From NCBI GenBank assembly GCA_039028635.1, contig JBCCHV010000021.1, positions 1-64,000 on the forward strand: a stretch of DNA of 64,000 nucleotides, read 5' to 3'. The notes beneath the pieces are model-generated. The model did no database searches. It saw only the letters and a list, made by a program, of their open reading frames with translations, and was not told the origin of the DNA. Position numbers and translations under genes: made by a program. Shown here one piece after another: positions 9,201-17,093 of this stretch; the stretch's first letter is position 1; the number at the start of each line of letters is the position of its first letter. The DNA comes from Acidobacteriota bacterium. GTDB taxonomy: Bacteria > Acidobacteriota > Thermoanaerobaculia > Multivoradales > JBCCEF01.

Positions 9201-10325
9201 GGTCGAGCCATTGGGCACATTGGGGGGCTGCAGCTCGAGCTGTTCGATGATCGATCGCACCTCGGGCTCGGTTTGCCAGGTCCAGAGGTTGAAGAGCTTG
9301 CGGAAGGCGGCGGCTTCGACCGTGCCGCGGTAAATGCGATCGCGATTGAATGGCAACATGCCGCCCCAGCTGTCATAGGTGTCCCAGTTGGGCTTGGACT
9401 TGGCCGGGATCGAGCGCGGCGTGATGCCATCGGTCCCCGGAGTGGTTCCGCGGTTGAGCACGTTGCGCGTCGTGTGGCAGGCGAAGCACTTCTTATCGTC
9501 GATGGAGACGCCCCGTGGGCGGCGCGGGAAGCGCGCCTGGACGCCGGGGGTGGCGGGATCGATGTCGTCGCCCATCGGATCGATGTCGTCGAGGACGATT
9601 TCATGAAAGCGGAAGTTCTTGAGAGCCGGGTCGAACTGCATGAACTCGATGGCGTTGGGGTGCGAGCCCGGATAGGAGCTGTGCGTCGTCATGCCGACGG
9701 TGAAGACATGCCGGGCGTCGGCACTGGGCATCAGAATGCGCGGTGACTCGGCGGTTCCCGTTTGCAGGCTCTCGGAGCGCGGCATCAGAATCCAGTTCTG
9801 CTTGTAGTCGTCCGGCAGGGCGGCGATGAACTCGGCCGGCGTATCGATCCCGGCGTTGGCCGCAAGGCCGAGAAAATCGCCGATGCCGCTGCGACTGCGG
9901 TCGGCGGCGACGTCGGCGATCTGGGCCGGAGTCAGGCGGTTGATGGCGGTGGCGGGATTGAAGTTCGCCCTGACGGAGTAGGTTTGGCCGGCCGCCAGGG
10001 TGAGGCGGCATTGGTCGGCGGGCGTCGCCGGCAGAGAGTCCGGGCAATCGCCCCCCCAGCCGGTGAAAGTCGATCCGCTGTCTTTGGGCGCCGCGGTGAG
10101 AGTGAGGACAGTGCCGGCGGTGAAGCCGCGGGTGCAAACCTCGGTCACACCCGGAGACACGGCTCCGCAGGCGATCGGCGAGCCAGAGATTTGCCCTTCG
10201 CCGAGGCCTGTCGGCATGACGCGCAAGGTCTGAGCGGTGGCAGGTAGCGCGATGGTGAGGAGGACGAAAAGCGTTCCGAGCGATCGGTGAATAGCTGCCG
10301 CGGGATGGAGGCAGGGGTGGTTCAT
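6213..10325 (-). CDS. Giant secreted/membrane-anchored protein: InlB-like repeat, two heme-c motifs, VWD domain
   Basis: 1370 residues from ATG 10325. That start is chosen because a signal peptide (hydrophobic LFVLLTIALPATAQ) follows and GGGAG precedes; the open frame extends 42 codons further. Order: signal peptide 1-33; beta repeat of the GFTAGTVLTLTAAP...FTGWGGDC type (about 50-115); heme-c motif CFACH (about 280); a long unassigned region; second heme-c motif CIECH (about 763); von Willebrand type D-like segment starting GDPHIRTVDGVHYDF (about 903-1060); a Cys-poor Ig-like tail with two hydrophobic helices (about 1281-1328) and a charged C-terminus. Probably a periplasmic or cell-surface electron-transfer or oxidoreductase protein. 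Heme plus VWD in one chain is unusual. Convergent with the ABC operon. Confidence 0.8.
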   Translation of the reverse strand: MNHPCLHPAAAIHRSLGTLFVLLTIALPATAQTLRVMPTGLGEGQISGSPIACGAVSPGVTEVCTRGFTAGTVLTLTAAPKDSGSTFTGWGGDCPDSLPATPADQCRLTLAAGQTYSVRANFNPATAINRLTPAQIADVAADRSRSGIGDFLGLAANAGIDTPAEFIAALPDDYKQNWILMPRSESLQTGTAESPRILMPSADARHVFTVGMTTHSSYPGSHPNAIEFMQFDPALKNFRFHEIVLDDIDPMGDDIDPATPGVQARFPRRPRGVSIDDKKCFACHTTRNVLNRGTTPGTDGITPRSIPAKSKPNWDTYDSWGGMLPFNRDRIYRGTVEAAAFRKLFNLWTWQTEPEVRSIIEQLELQPPNVPNGSTIAAATGVPDHRIRRDVFNGGANDGHVVFGFDPTGTAVTTEPRPTGSGPTISYEFNRRAGTSGTEVKRDQAFLTLHHSTQPRSDEGRGVELFDRLTQGPNPQRIGDELNNHPVATGNQPIDVRPIALAIAEGCYTVNGGTAINNTQTISPALPTAVAAFFDARNGMSFDQLYDDTRRRAQSLTRRKADIQATTLERTNDVYAYDPSLGTAPPPPPIIDGLIQDYGAGTAGVTASGGGTDTSLQRLRQEIFRRPIDVRQRMHRDETVMSSGLTRPEGAYVDREDDSTDPAPPNTTAPDNTAPVALYRYFLEPLGVSVDKWSMGVRGRSRTYTFADLFSNYTGGLTTELRASLGATADACALARTELGRLTPAAAAAVPTYTDIQRIFNKSCIECHGGLGYPPYHSYGTSLDLSEDENPPSGERRLWRSMRQARSLIAAPACPPGTSPCPVGSGINVTGSDLYQRITDYGNLAHPYDPFEPYNAANPDDPTDPDIADERCPNGLMPCEGPPLSKTDIETFRRWIIGGRPNTEGDPHIRTVDGVHYDFQSVGEFVLLRDIDMELQARQTAAPTFGRLPADGHTGLSTCASVNTAVALRVGPHRVTYQPGLAIDGDFEPGAEGGSSAGRLILRVDGKPIDVSAGPFPLAAGGRVLETAAPGGVQVQLPGGTTVVITPGHWSSMNLSFMNIDVRHARAVAGVMGAIAPGQWLPALADGSFLGPRPTDPAQRYQDLYVDFANSWRVNATTSLFDYEPGLQAGDFDLPAWPGQSSQGCVAPPQPGGPVANTPPAPLPVAEAERLCAGLVDLERKDNCVVDVAATGEAAFAETYLWTEKIASLPMAAMPQLGEPANNAILPAGKVDFTWTAEAAPAGGSMTYRHCLWSSDQLYDFNHCTVIEDGGLPAPWGSPKLRIFYACIALLAILLLLLLLIFTGWRHRRAVLFLLAIAVLAALLWILGGSTGSSRVEEVEDNQIYFWKVVAEDDNGTVVESETRRLEVHR

Positions 10326-10500
10326 ATTTACTCCCAGTCGTAGGCTCACTACTTCAGAAACTGCAGGGTGACTGGTTGTATAGGTGAACGGCCCGCGGCC
10401 GGTGTTACCTCGCGGTGCAGTCCCGCATCGCTCGCCGGAGGTCGAAGGCACGGGTCGGCCTGCGACCGGCCCTTGGGACCGTCGCGGAAGGCCTCGCCTT

Positions 10501-10803
10501 GGATGGAGAGCGTTTTCTGGGGGCGCTCAGCCCCCTGAAACAAACGGCTAGCAGTGCTGGAAAAGCCGCGAAGCGGAATCTTTCAGCAACCTGCTAGCAG
10601 GCTGCTGAAAAAGCCGCGTGGCGGCTTCTTCAGCGCCTGCTGTTTATTTCAGGGGGGCTAAAAGGCGCCCCCCTCAGGCGCGCGCATGTCGCGCGCCTTC
10701 ACCCCCGTCCTCGGCGCCGAAGGCGCCGCCTCGCCCGCGGGGCGCGGGGTTCCACGCGGGCCAGAAGCCCTCGAACCTGAACTTTTTCAGCAGCCTGCTA
10801 GCT
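10501..10803. repeat. Composite dispersed repeat, copy 2 (partly inverted)
   Basis: Fills most of the 480-nt gap 10326-10806; the rest of the gap holds no gene. 10547-10598 is a 52-bp unit bounded by GCTAGCAG/CTGCTAGC, matching 91-142. 10601-10634 is a GCTGCTGAA...GCCGC-GTG-GCGGC...TTCAGC palindrome. 10640-10750 is the reverse complement of the multi-hairpin module seen at 1-90 and 60570-60655. A half-unit CAGCAGCCTGCTAGC ends at 10803, directly before the selB stop codon. Confidence 0.75.
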
Positions 10804-10806
10804 CGC

Positions 10807-12705
10807 TTAAGGAGAGCTCACCAGGATCCGCTCGTCGCCGACGCGGCGGGTGAAGCCGCTGGAGTCGAGGTGCTCGAGGAGCGGCAGGGCGAGCTTGCGG
10901 GTGAGGTCGAAGCGGTCTTTGAAGTCGGGCACCGAGAAGCGCTCCCAGCCGCTGGCGGCGAGATCTTGGCGCAATGCCTCGAGGGTCTTCTCGGCGACGA
11001 TCAGGCCTCCCGGCAGGCGCACCACCTGGCCTTCGTCGATGACGAAGCGCAGGGCCGCGTCGAAGGCCTCGCCGGCGCCGCCGACGATCAGCGCCAGTCC
11101 CTCGGCGCTGTTTGCCGCCAGTCCGGCCGCCTCGGCCTCCTCGACCAGCCGCGCGGCGATCTCGGCTTCGGCTCCCGCAAGCTCGACGCGGCGGCCCGGC
11201 TGGCGCAGCAAGCGGCCATCGACTTCCACGATGTTGCGCTCCGTCAGGAGGTCTAGAAGGTACTGCACCAGCGGCGGTGGCGAGGCCGGCAAGATGCGCC
11301 GGATGGCCTCCGCCTTCGGGATGCCGCGGGCCAGACGATCTTTCGCGAAGTAGGCCGCGAGGACTTTGCGGGCCCGCGTCTCGACGCCCGCGATGCAGGC
11401 GGGGTCGAGCCACAGGTCGCTGCTGTTGGGAACCTCGATCAGGCGCTCCTGCTCGGCTAGCTGGCGCAGCTCGGCGACCACCGCCGAGGCCGGGACTCCG
11501 AGGCGTCGAGAGATCTGCTCGGTGGCGATGCCGCGCTCGCGCTCACCGCGGGCCCAGCTCTCGATGGCGCTGGCGCGATCTCCCACCAGGCCTTCCAGGC
11601 TGGCGGCGATCTCGGCCTTGCGGCGCCGCCGCCAGCGCGGGTCGAGGATGTCACCGCCTCCGAGGGTGGTGAGCGGCGAGGGGCGCCGGATGATGAAGCG
11701 GTCGCCGCGGATGGCGTTGACCGGGGCCGCCAGGCGAAGCTCCACCAGGCCCTCCTCTCCCGGCTCCAGGGCCTTGCCGTCGAGCGGGCGCAGGCGGCCG
11801 ATGACCTCGCTCGAGTAGAGGTGGAGACGGATCGGCGTGGTGCCTTCGATGGCGTCCGGGGCGTCCGGCAGCAGGCGCAGGCGGGCCGCCAGGATGCGAC
11901 TGCCCTCGAAGATTCCGGGGGTGGTCAGCTGTAGGCCGCGGGAGAGCTCGTCGAGGTCGACGCCGGTGAGCTGCAGGGAGGTGCGCTCGCCGGCGGCGGC
12001 GACCTCGCGCGCCTGGCCGTGGACCTGGACGCTGCGCACCCGCACCGCCTGCCCGGAGGGCATCAGCTCGAGCGCGTCGCCGGGACGGACCTGGCCGCTC
12101 GCCAGGGTGCCGGTGGCGATCACCCCCAGACCCTTGAGATGGAAGGCGCGATCGATCGGCAGGCGGGCGGGGTCGTGATCCGCCACCTGTACCGCCTGCC
12201 GGCGCCCGAGGTCGAGAATCGCCTGACGCAGCTCGGCGATGCCCTCTCCGGTGAGGCTCGACACCTGGTGCACCGGCGCGTCGGCGAAGGGGGTGTCCTC
12301 GAGCAGCTCTTGCAGCTCGAGCTCGGCGAGCTCCAGCACATCGTCCGGCGCCAGGTCTTTTTTGGTCAGGACCACCAGGGCGGAGGGGATGGCGAGCAGC
12401 GAGCAGATGGCAATGTGCTCGCGGGTCTGGGGCATCACCCCTTCGTCCGCCGCCACCACCAGCAGCAGGATGCGAATTCCGCCCAGGCCGGCCAAGGCGT
12501 TGTGCAGAAAACGCTGATGTCCGGGGACGTCGATGAACCCCACCTGGAGATCCTCCTCGGCGAGGTGGGCGAAGCCGAGGTCGATGGTGATGCCGCGCTC
12601 CTTCTCCTCGGCCCAGCGGTCGCAGTCGACGCCGGTGAGGGCACGCACCAGCTCGGTCTTGCCGTGGTCGATATGGCCGGCGGTGCCGACGATGACGCGC
12701 AGCAT
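10807..12705 (-). CDS. selB: Selenocysteine-specific elongation factor SelB
   Basis: 632 residues from ATG 12705, close to the usual SelB length. The GTPase domain starts [20 protein letters not shown] (G1), with [13 protein letters not shown] (G2), DVPGHQRF (G3) and LTKKD (G4). EF-Tu-like beta domains follow (about 170-350), then C-terminal winged-helix repeats (about 380-632) that bind the SECIS hairpin in mRNA. SelB delivers Sec-tRNA(Sec) to in-frame UGA codons with SECIS elements. It lies downstream of selA on the same strand (118 nt apart). No tRNA(Sec) or selD is visible in the window. The selenoprotein gene at 15253 is a likely local client. Confidence 0.97.
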   Translation of the reverse strand: MLRVIVGTAGHIDHGKTELVRALTGVDCDRWAEEKERGITIDLGFAHLAEEDLQVGFIDVPGHQRFLHNALAGLGGIRILLLVVAADEGVMPQTREHIAICSLLAIPSALVVLTKKDLAPDDVLELAELELQELLEDTPFADAPVHQVSSLTGEGIAELRQAILDLGRRQAVQVADHDPARLPIDRAFHLKGLGVIATGTLASGQVRPGDALELMPSGQAVRVRSVQVHGQAREVAAAGERTSLQLTGVDLDELSRGLQLTTPGIFEGSRILAARLRLLPDAPDAIEGTTPIRLHLYSSEVIGRLRPLDGKALEPGEEGLVELRLAAPVNAIRGDRFIIRRPSPLTTLGGGDILDPRWRRRRKAEIAASLEGLVGDRASAIESWARGERERGIATEQISRRLGVPASAVVAELRQLAEQERLIEVPNSSDLWLDPACIAGVETRARKVLAAYFAKDRLARGIPKAEAIRRILPASPPPLVQYLLDLLTERNIVEVDGRLLRQPGRRVELAGAEAEIAARLVEEAEAAGLAANSAEGLALIVGGAGEAFDAALRFVIDEGQVVRLPGGLIVAEKTLEALRQDLAASGWERFSVPDFKDRFDLTRKLALPLLEHLDSSGFTRRVGDERILVSSP

Positions 12706-12823
12706 CAGGATGGGGAAGGGGGTCGGTTCATGGTCGTCGAATGCCTTCGGTTGGCAAGTCTGAGCAAGGTGGGGGAGCCGGGCTTGTCTGAGATTGCTGC
12801 CTTGGCGCGGGTGTCGGCACCGC

Positions 12824-14212
12824 TCATAGGGCGCGGCATGCGGCCACCAGGGGCGCGATCTCGTCGGCCGCCAGGGTGGTGAGGTCGAGGAGCAGGGCGT
12901 CGTCCGAAACCCGGCCGAAGATTGCTGGATCACCGGTGCGCAGGCGCGCCGCCAGCGAGCTCGCGGTCTCCCGGCTCGGGGTCAAGCGCACCGCCCAGCT
13001 CGCGAAGTCGAGGGTCGGCATCGAGCCGCTGCCGGCCTGGGCCCGGCTGGGAACCGCTTCGCAGTGGATCGCCGGCAGCTCCTGGAGCTCGGCAGCGAGG
13101 GCTCGGGCACGCTCTTCGAGCTGCTCGCGATCGGCCAACAGGCGGCGCAGCACCGGTAGCGCGTCGATCGCCGCTTCGGGCCCGCCGCGGTAGAGCTGCA
13201 GGGTGGCTTCGAGGGCGCTGTAGATCAGCCGCCCCGGGCGGAAGGCGCGGAACAGCGGGTGGCGCCGGCAGCGCTCCACCGCCTCGCGTCGGCCGGCGAT
13301 GATGCCGGCCTGGGGACCGCCCACCAGCTTGTCGCCGCTGAAGCAGACCAGGTCGGCGCCGGCGGCGATGGAGCGCGCCACCGGCGGCTCGCCGGGGCGA
13401 CCGAGGGGGCCGAGGTCGATGAGGGAGCCGGATCCGAGGTCGTGGACCACCGGGATGCCGTGCTCGCGGCCGATCGCCGCCAGCTCTTCGATCTCGACCT
13501 CCTTGGTGAAGCCCTCGACGCGATAGTTCGAGGTGTGAACCTTGAGGATCATGGCGGTGTTTTCGTCGATCGCCTGACGATAGTCGCGGGCATGGGTGCG
13601 ATTGGTCGTGCCGATGTCGACCAACCGCGCCCCGCTCTCCTCCATGATGTCGGGGATGCGATAGGAGCCGCCGATCTCGACCATCTCACCGCGCGACAGC
13701 AGCACGCCGCGACCCCGCGCCAGGGCCGCCAGGATGATCAGTGTGGCGGCGGCGTTGTTGTTGACCACGGTGGCCGCTTCGCAGCCGGTGAGCTCGCGCA
13801 CCAGGCGGCCGCAGCCCTCGTCGCGGCCGCCGCGCTCGCCGCTCTGCGGGTCGATCTCGAGCCGTTGCGCACCGGGACCGACGGCGGCCAGCCGTTGGGC
13901 CACGGCGGGCGCCAGGGGGGCGCGGCCGAGGCCGGTGTGGAGGATCACCCCGGTGGCGTTGATCACCGCCGAGTAGTAGGGCCGGGCGCGCTTCTCGAGG
14001 GCTTCCGCCAAGCGTGCCGCGATGGCTTCCGGGGCGAGGTCTTCGGGTCCCGCTTCGCCGGCTCTGACGGCCTGCCGCAGGCGGTCCAGCAGGTGGCGCG
14101 TTTGGCCCACCACCTCGCGTCGCGGATGGTCCTCGAGAAGGCGGCCGACGGCGGCGCTGGCGAGCAGTTGGTCGACGGGCGGAATCGCCCTCAGCAGGTT
14201 CTCTTCGGTCAT
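12824..14212 (-). CDS. selA: L-seryl-tRNA(Sec) selenium transferase SelA
   Basis: 462 residues from ATG 14212 (GGAGG upstream on the minus strand), full length for SelA. It has an N-terminal helical tRNA-binding part (PPVDQLLASAAVGRLLE), the PLP fold with VVNNNAAATLI, LLSRGEMVEIGGSYRIPDI, IGTTNRTHARDY and the PLP-lysine region VCFSGDKLVGGPQAG (about 285-300). It converts Ser-tRNA(Sec) to Sec-tRNA(Sec) with selenophosphate. Upstream of selB in one minus-strand operon. A hairpin AGGAGCC/GGCTCCT at 14252-14273 lies in its leader. Confidence 0.97.
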   Translation of the reverse strand: MTEENLLRAIPPVDQLLASAAVGRLLEDHPRREVVGQTRHLLDRLRQAVRAGEAGPEDLAPEAIAARLAEALEKRARPYYSAVINATGVILHTGLGRAPLAPAVAQRLAAVGPGAQRLEIDPQSGERGGRDEGCGRLVRELTGCEAATVVNNNAAATLIILAALARGRGVLLSRGEMVEIGGSYRIPDIMEESGARLVDIGTTNRTHARDYRQAIDENTAMILKVHTSNYRVEGFTKEVEIEELAAIGREHGIPVVHDLGSGSLIDLGPLGRPGEPPVARSIAAGADLVCFSGDKLVGGPQAGIIAGRREAVERCRRHPLFRAFRPGRLIYSALEATLQLYRGGPEAAIDALPVLRRLLADREQLEERARALAAELQELPAIHCEAVPSRAQAGSGSMPTLDFASWAVRLTPSRETASSLAARLRTGDPAIFGRVSDDALLLDLTTLAADEIAPLVAACRAL

Positions 14213-14611
14213 CGGCCCGGGCCTCCGGATAGGTCGGCGGGATGATAGCGCAGGAGCCTCCACCGGGGCTCCTCCAGGGCCTCGATTCGGGTCCTCTGAG
14301 GCCTCTGAAACAGCCTTCCAATGGTCAGGCCGAAACGGCGTATCGTCTTTACCTATATGGGTTTCGGCCAATCGAGCAAATTGGGAGAAGAAAAGGTCTA
14401 GGGCCAGATCTACGGTTGATCGTGAGCTGATACATGGACCTCGAAGGAAGCCGATCAAGGGCTTCGGCCCGGTTTCCAAGGGGGTAGAAAAACGAGTTTC
14501 ATTCGCGCCGTCCGAGCCTCTTCGAACCCTTTCTTTCGGGGCGGTTTGGGCGGAACGGTTACGAAGGGCCTGAGAAGTCGAGTCACCAAAACTCACGAAC
14601 AGGAGGTACCC
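14213..14611. other. Divergent intergenic region between selA and the selenoprotein operon
   Basis: About 400 nt without a gene. It must hold the selA promoter (minus) and that of the 14612 operon (plus). Visible elements are the AGGAGCC/GGCTCCT hairpin at 14252-14273, the segment TCTTTACCTATATGGG at 14345-14360, and the recurrent motif at 14376-14390. The motif lies 221 nt before the downstream start, suggesting a long 5' leader. Confidence 0.5.
14376..14390 (+). promoter_or_regulatory. Recurrent 15-bp motif, site B
   Basis: GCAAATTGGGAGAAG, differing from site C (42927) at one base. It stands before the operon encoding the NTF2-like protein and the selenoprotein. Confidence 0.6.
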
Positions 14612-15196
14612 ATGCTGAAAGAGCGGAAAGCCGGTAGAGACGCCTTGCTGTTGAGCGTCCTCGCTTTCGCGTTGATCGCCCTCGGGGTCACCCCGGCGAT
14701 CGCCGATGCCGGTGCCAGCAAGTCGCTGGTCGAGTGGGACGCCGAGGCGTCTGAAGAGCTGGAGCACGCCTACCACATGCTTCACGATTCCTGGAACAAG
14801 CTGGATGTGGCGGCGCTCCAGAACATGTTGATCGGCGACGACGTGCTCGCGACCTTCGACATGGATCCGGACACCCATCAGCCCATCAAGCTGAACTCCA
14901 AGGCCGACATGGACGACTTCACCTCGCGGGTGATCTCCGGCTTCAAGGCCGAGAACATCAAGGTGAATGCCAAGCACCCGATGATCAAGTGCCGCGCCTC
15001 CAATGGCATCGGCATCTGCACCGAGGAGTGCACGATCCACCTCTCGATGCCGAATGGCGAGAGCGCGGTCGAGCTGCTTCGGGCCTCCGCCGTCGCCGTC
15101 AAGCACGTCGATGGCTGGAAGTTCATCCAGTGGCACATGTCCCAGGCCGGTCCGCTCGAGACCTTCGACGCCAACGGCAATCGGGTCGCGAAGTAG
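14612..15196 (+). CDS. Exported SnoaL/NTF2-like protein, first gene of the selenoprotein operon
   Basis: 194 residues. ATG 14612 follows AGGAGG closely, and residues 1-33 are a signal peptide (LLLSVLAFALIALGV, cleavage near AIADA). The mature part (about 45-180) has the pattern of a small NTF2/SnoaL/DUF4440-type domain: a helix ELEHAYHMLHDSWNKLDVAAL then LIGDDVL, a DGWKFIQWHMS ending, and alternating strands. Three Cys occur in IKCRASNGIGICTEECT. Function unknown; the fold call is moderate. It is 56 nt upstream of the selenoprotein gene, so the two are probably co-transcribed and may act together outside the cytoplasm. Confidence 0.75.
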   Translation: MLKERKAGRDALLLSVLAFALIALGVTPAIADAGASKSLVEWDAEASEELEHAYHMLHDSWNKLDVAALQNMLIGDDVLATFDMDPDTHQPIKLNSKADMDDFTSRVISGFKAENIKVNAKHPMIKCRASNGIGICTEECTIHLSMPNGESAVELLRASAVAVKHVDGWKFIQWHMSQAGPLETFDANGNRVAK

Positions 15197-15252
15197 GGGT
15201 CCATCGGACACCGATTCCAGCTCGACAAGTCGATTGATTCAAGGAGACTTTG

Positions 15253-16062
15253 ATGACAAGAACCTCGAAGCTTCTCTGGGTGGCGCTGCTGGCGCTCCTC
15301 ATGCTCGCGGTGGTGGGGCCGACCACCGTCGCGGCAGAGGAGAGCACGGCGGCATTCGCCCAGGACTCGAAGAAGGGGAATGCCGATGATCCGGACGGCA
15401 CGCGCCGGATCGAGGAGGCCATCCGCCTCTTCAACGGAAACTGGATTCTCTACAAGCGCTACAACCCGGATGGTTCCGAGCACCGGCAGCCCCTCCAGGG
15501 CACGACGGTCATCGACCTGAAGCCGGTCTACTCGACCTTCGGAATTCTCGGCACTCGCGCCCTGGGCACCATCGCGGCTCAGGAGTCCGGTGTGCTCGAC
15601 GAGCGCTGCGACAACTGTGGTCCGGCGGAGGCCCGTGGCCGTCCGTTCAAGATCGAGTCGAACGGCACTTGGGCCGTCACCCTCGGCGAGGACGAGAACA
15701 AGTCCTTCGTCGTGAAAGTCGCCGCGACCTCGCGGATCAAGGGCAACTACGCGCCCTACCTCGACGGACTGAACGTCAAGGTCGATACCTCTTACCGGAT
15801 CGCGAAGCCGGGCAACACCCTGCGGGATGGTGCCATGCTCAACATGCTGAAGCCGGTGATGTTCGCCAATCAGTCCTCTCCTCCCACCACCGATGACGGT
15901 GAATTCATTCCGCAGCATGAGACTGCGGACAGTTGTTGAGCTGCCGAAGCCCTCGCCGTGAGCGAGGATGGCACGATGCGCATCGACTACACCCACGGTG
16001 CACACGACATTTGGGTGAAAGAGGGAAGCCCCGGCGCCGTCCGCCTGAAGGTGGGCCGCTGA
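15253..16062 (+). CDS. Putative selenoprotein (in-frame UGA = Sec229), exported CxxC protein
   Basis: Read through the UGA at 15937-15939, this gives 269 residues ending at TGA 16060. The start is ATG 15253 after AAGGAG. It has a signal peptide (LLWVALLALLMLAVVGPTTVAA). Shared with the paralog at 552: FNGNWILYKRYNPDGSEHR, DERCDNCGPAEARGRPFK, GNYAPYLDGLNVKV and ETADSC. The paralog continues Cys then, 15 residues on, YTHGASDTW. Here UGA is followed by 16 residues and YTHGAHDIW. Homology and GC-rich third positions therefore continue past the stop, and UGA aligns with Cys235. A SECIS-like hairpin follows directly, and selA/selB are next door. The catalytic role is unknown; Cys228-Sec229 suggests redox chemistry. 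The alternative is a recent nonsense mutation. Confidence 0.85.
15937..15973 (+). promoter_or_regulatory. UGA selenocysteine codon and bacterial SECIS-like hairpin
   Basis: The UGA is at 15937-15939. Downstream, CCTCGC (15951-15956) pairs with GCGAGG (15962-15967) around a five-base loop CGTGA, and TGCC (15942-15945) pairs with GGCA (15970-15973) below an internal loop. Bacterial SECIS elements usually have a short apical loop with G in its first two bases, about 16-37 nt after UGA. Here the loop G is at 15958, 18 nt after the codon. Confidence 0.75.
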
Positions 16063-16128
16063 TCGAGCTTCTGCAGGACTGAAGGCGTGAGGAGCGGGTC
16101 GCCCGGTGGGCAGCCCGCTCCCAGGCCG

Positions 16129-16172
16129 ATCGCGGCTTCGAGAGGTTCTCTGGAAGCCGCGATTTGCATTTT
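16129..16172 (+). terminator. Strong intrinsic terminator after the selenoprotein gene
   Basis: Perfect 11-bp inverted repeat ATCGCGGCTTC (16129-16139) / GAAGCCGCGAT (16153-16163) with an inner GAGA/TCTC stem, followed by TTGCATTTT. A second hairpin, GAGCGGG/CCCGCTC, lies just upstream (about 16091-16121). These separate the selenium locus from the biosynthetic genes. Confidence 0.8.
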
Positions 16173-16211
16173 CTAGATTCGCGGGTGCCCTATTCCGCGG
16201 CGGGGGTGAGC

Positions 16212-17066
16212 ATGCGACGAGTCGGTCTCAAGGTGTTTTGTATTTTGGCGTTGGTGGCGGCTCTCGGGCTGCTGCTCATGACCCACGGGGCGTTGCAGGA
16301 CAGCCCCGGAACGCGCACGACGCTGCGCGATACTCCTGCCCCCCTCGAGAACCTCTCGGGCCTGGGCTGGGACGGCGAGGCTCTGTGGATGACCGTCGAT
16401 GGTGGCGGGGGCATCCATCGCGTCGATCCCCACAGCTGGGAGGTGCTGCACCGCTTCGATTTCGCGATCGAGAAGACCGGTGGCATCACCTGGGACGGCA
16501 CCCATCTCTGGCAGCTCGCCTACGAAGTCCAGAAGATCTTCCGCCTCGACCCCGAGAGCGGCGAAATCCTCGAAGAGTTCCCGACACCGGGCGAGGGCAT
16601 GTGCGCCGGGCTCACCTATGACGGCGAATCGCTGTGGGCCTCGAACTTCAGCGACAAGAAGTTCTATCGCCTCGACCCCGACGACGGTGGGCGGGTGATC
16701 GAGTCCATCGGCGGCTACTTCGAAGCCACCGGGCTGGCCTGGGACGGCGAGTACCTGTGGAACGGCCTGCTGGTGGGCACCGAAAGCTTCGGTCAAGATC
16801 CGCCGTACACCGGTTTCGTTCAGCAGCGCGATACAGAGACCGGCGAGACCCTCTCCGTCTACCACGTGCCCGGGGTCGGCGCCGGCGCCGCCGCCTGGGT
16901 GCCGGGCCAGGCCGAGGCCGCCAGTCGCTACTGGTGGTACGACTACTTCCACAACCGCATCGTCGAGGTGCGTCGGGAACGCGACCCCCTGTTGGGCTTG
17001 CGGACCTGGGCCGCCCTCGCTTTCTTGCTCGCCGCCGTGGCCGCGGTGGCGGCGCTCCGGGTCTAG
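16212..17066 (+). CDS. Membrane-anchored beta-propeller protein (glutamine-cyclotransferase-like repeats)
   Basis: 284 residues from ATG 16212 with GGGGGTGAG upstream. An N-terminal hydrophobic segment (VFCILALVAALGLLLM) serves as signal or anchor. Four or more blades repeat the pattern GLGWDGEALW, GITWDGTHLW, GLTYDGESLW, GLAWDGEYLW, each followed by a strand with FRLDPE or YRLDPD. The C-terminus is a second hydrophobic helix (TWAALAFLLAAVAAVAALRV). These repeats resemble the glutaminyl cyclotransferase/NHL propellers, but a catalytic identity is not evident. It is 27 nt before the first PKS gene and probably starts that transcription unit. Confidence 0.75.
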   Translation: MRRVGLKVFCILALVAALGLLLMTHGALQDSPGTRTTLRDTPAPLENLSGLGWDGEALWMTVDGGGGIHRVDPHSWEVLHRFDFAIEKTGGITWDGTHLWQLAYEVQKIFRLDPESGEILEEFPTPGEGMCAGLTYDGESLWASNFSDKKFYRLDPDDGGRVIESIGGYFEATGLAWDGEYLWNGLLVGTESFGQDPPYTGFVQQRDTETGETLSVYHVPGVGAGAAAWVPGQAEAASRYWWYDYFHNRIVEVRRERDPLLGLRTWAALAFLLAAVAAVAALRV

Positions 17067-17093
17067 ATCAAAGCGAAAGGAAAGAGAGCACGC

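Noticed and set aside
12706-12823. tRNA(Sec) gene between selA and selB
   Set aside because: No acceptor stem, T-loop GGTTCGA or UCA anticodon arm could be assembled on either strand. A few suggestive words are coincidental.
12824-15211. 795-residue fusion of selA with an upstream extension
   Set aside because: The upstream part is antisense to the 14612 gene and the divergent promoter. SelA homology begins at ATG 14212 with a good ribosome site.
15937-16062. Frameshift or simple nonsense mutation as the explanation of the short 15253 gene
   Set aside because: No frame change is needed. Homology resumes in the same frame, the UGA falls on a Cys column, and a SECIS-like hairpin plus selA/selB are present. 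A nonsense mutation is still formally possible.
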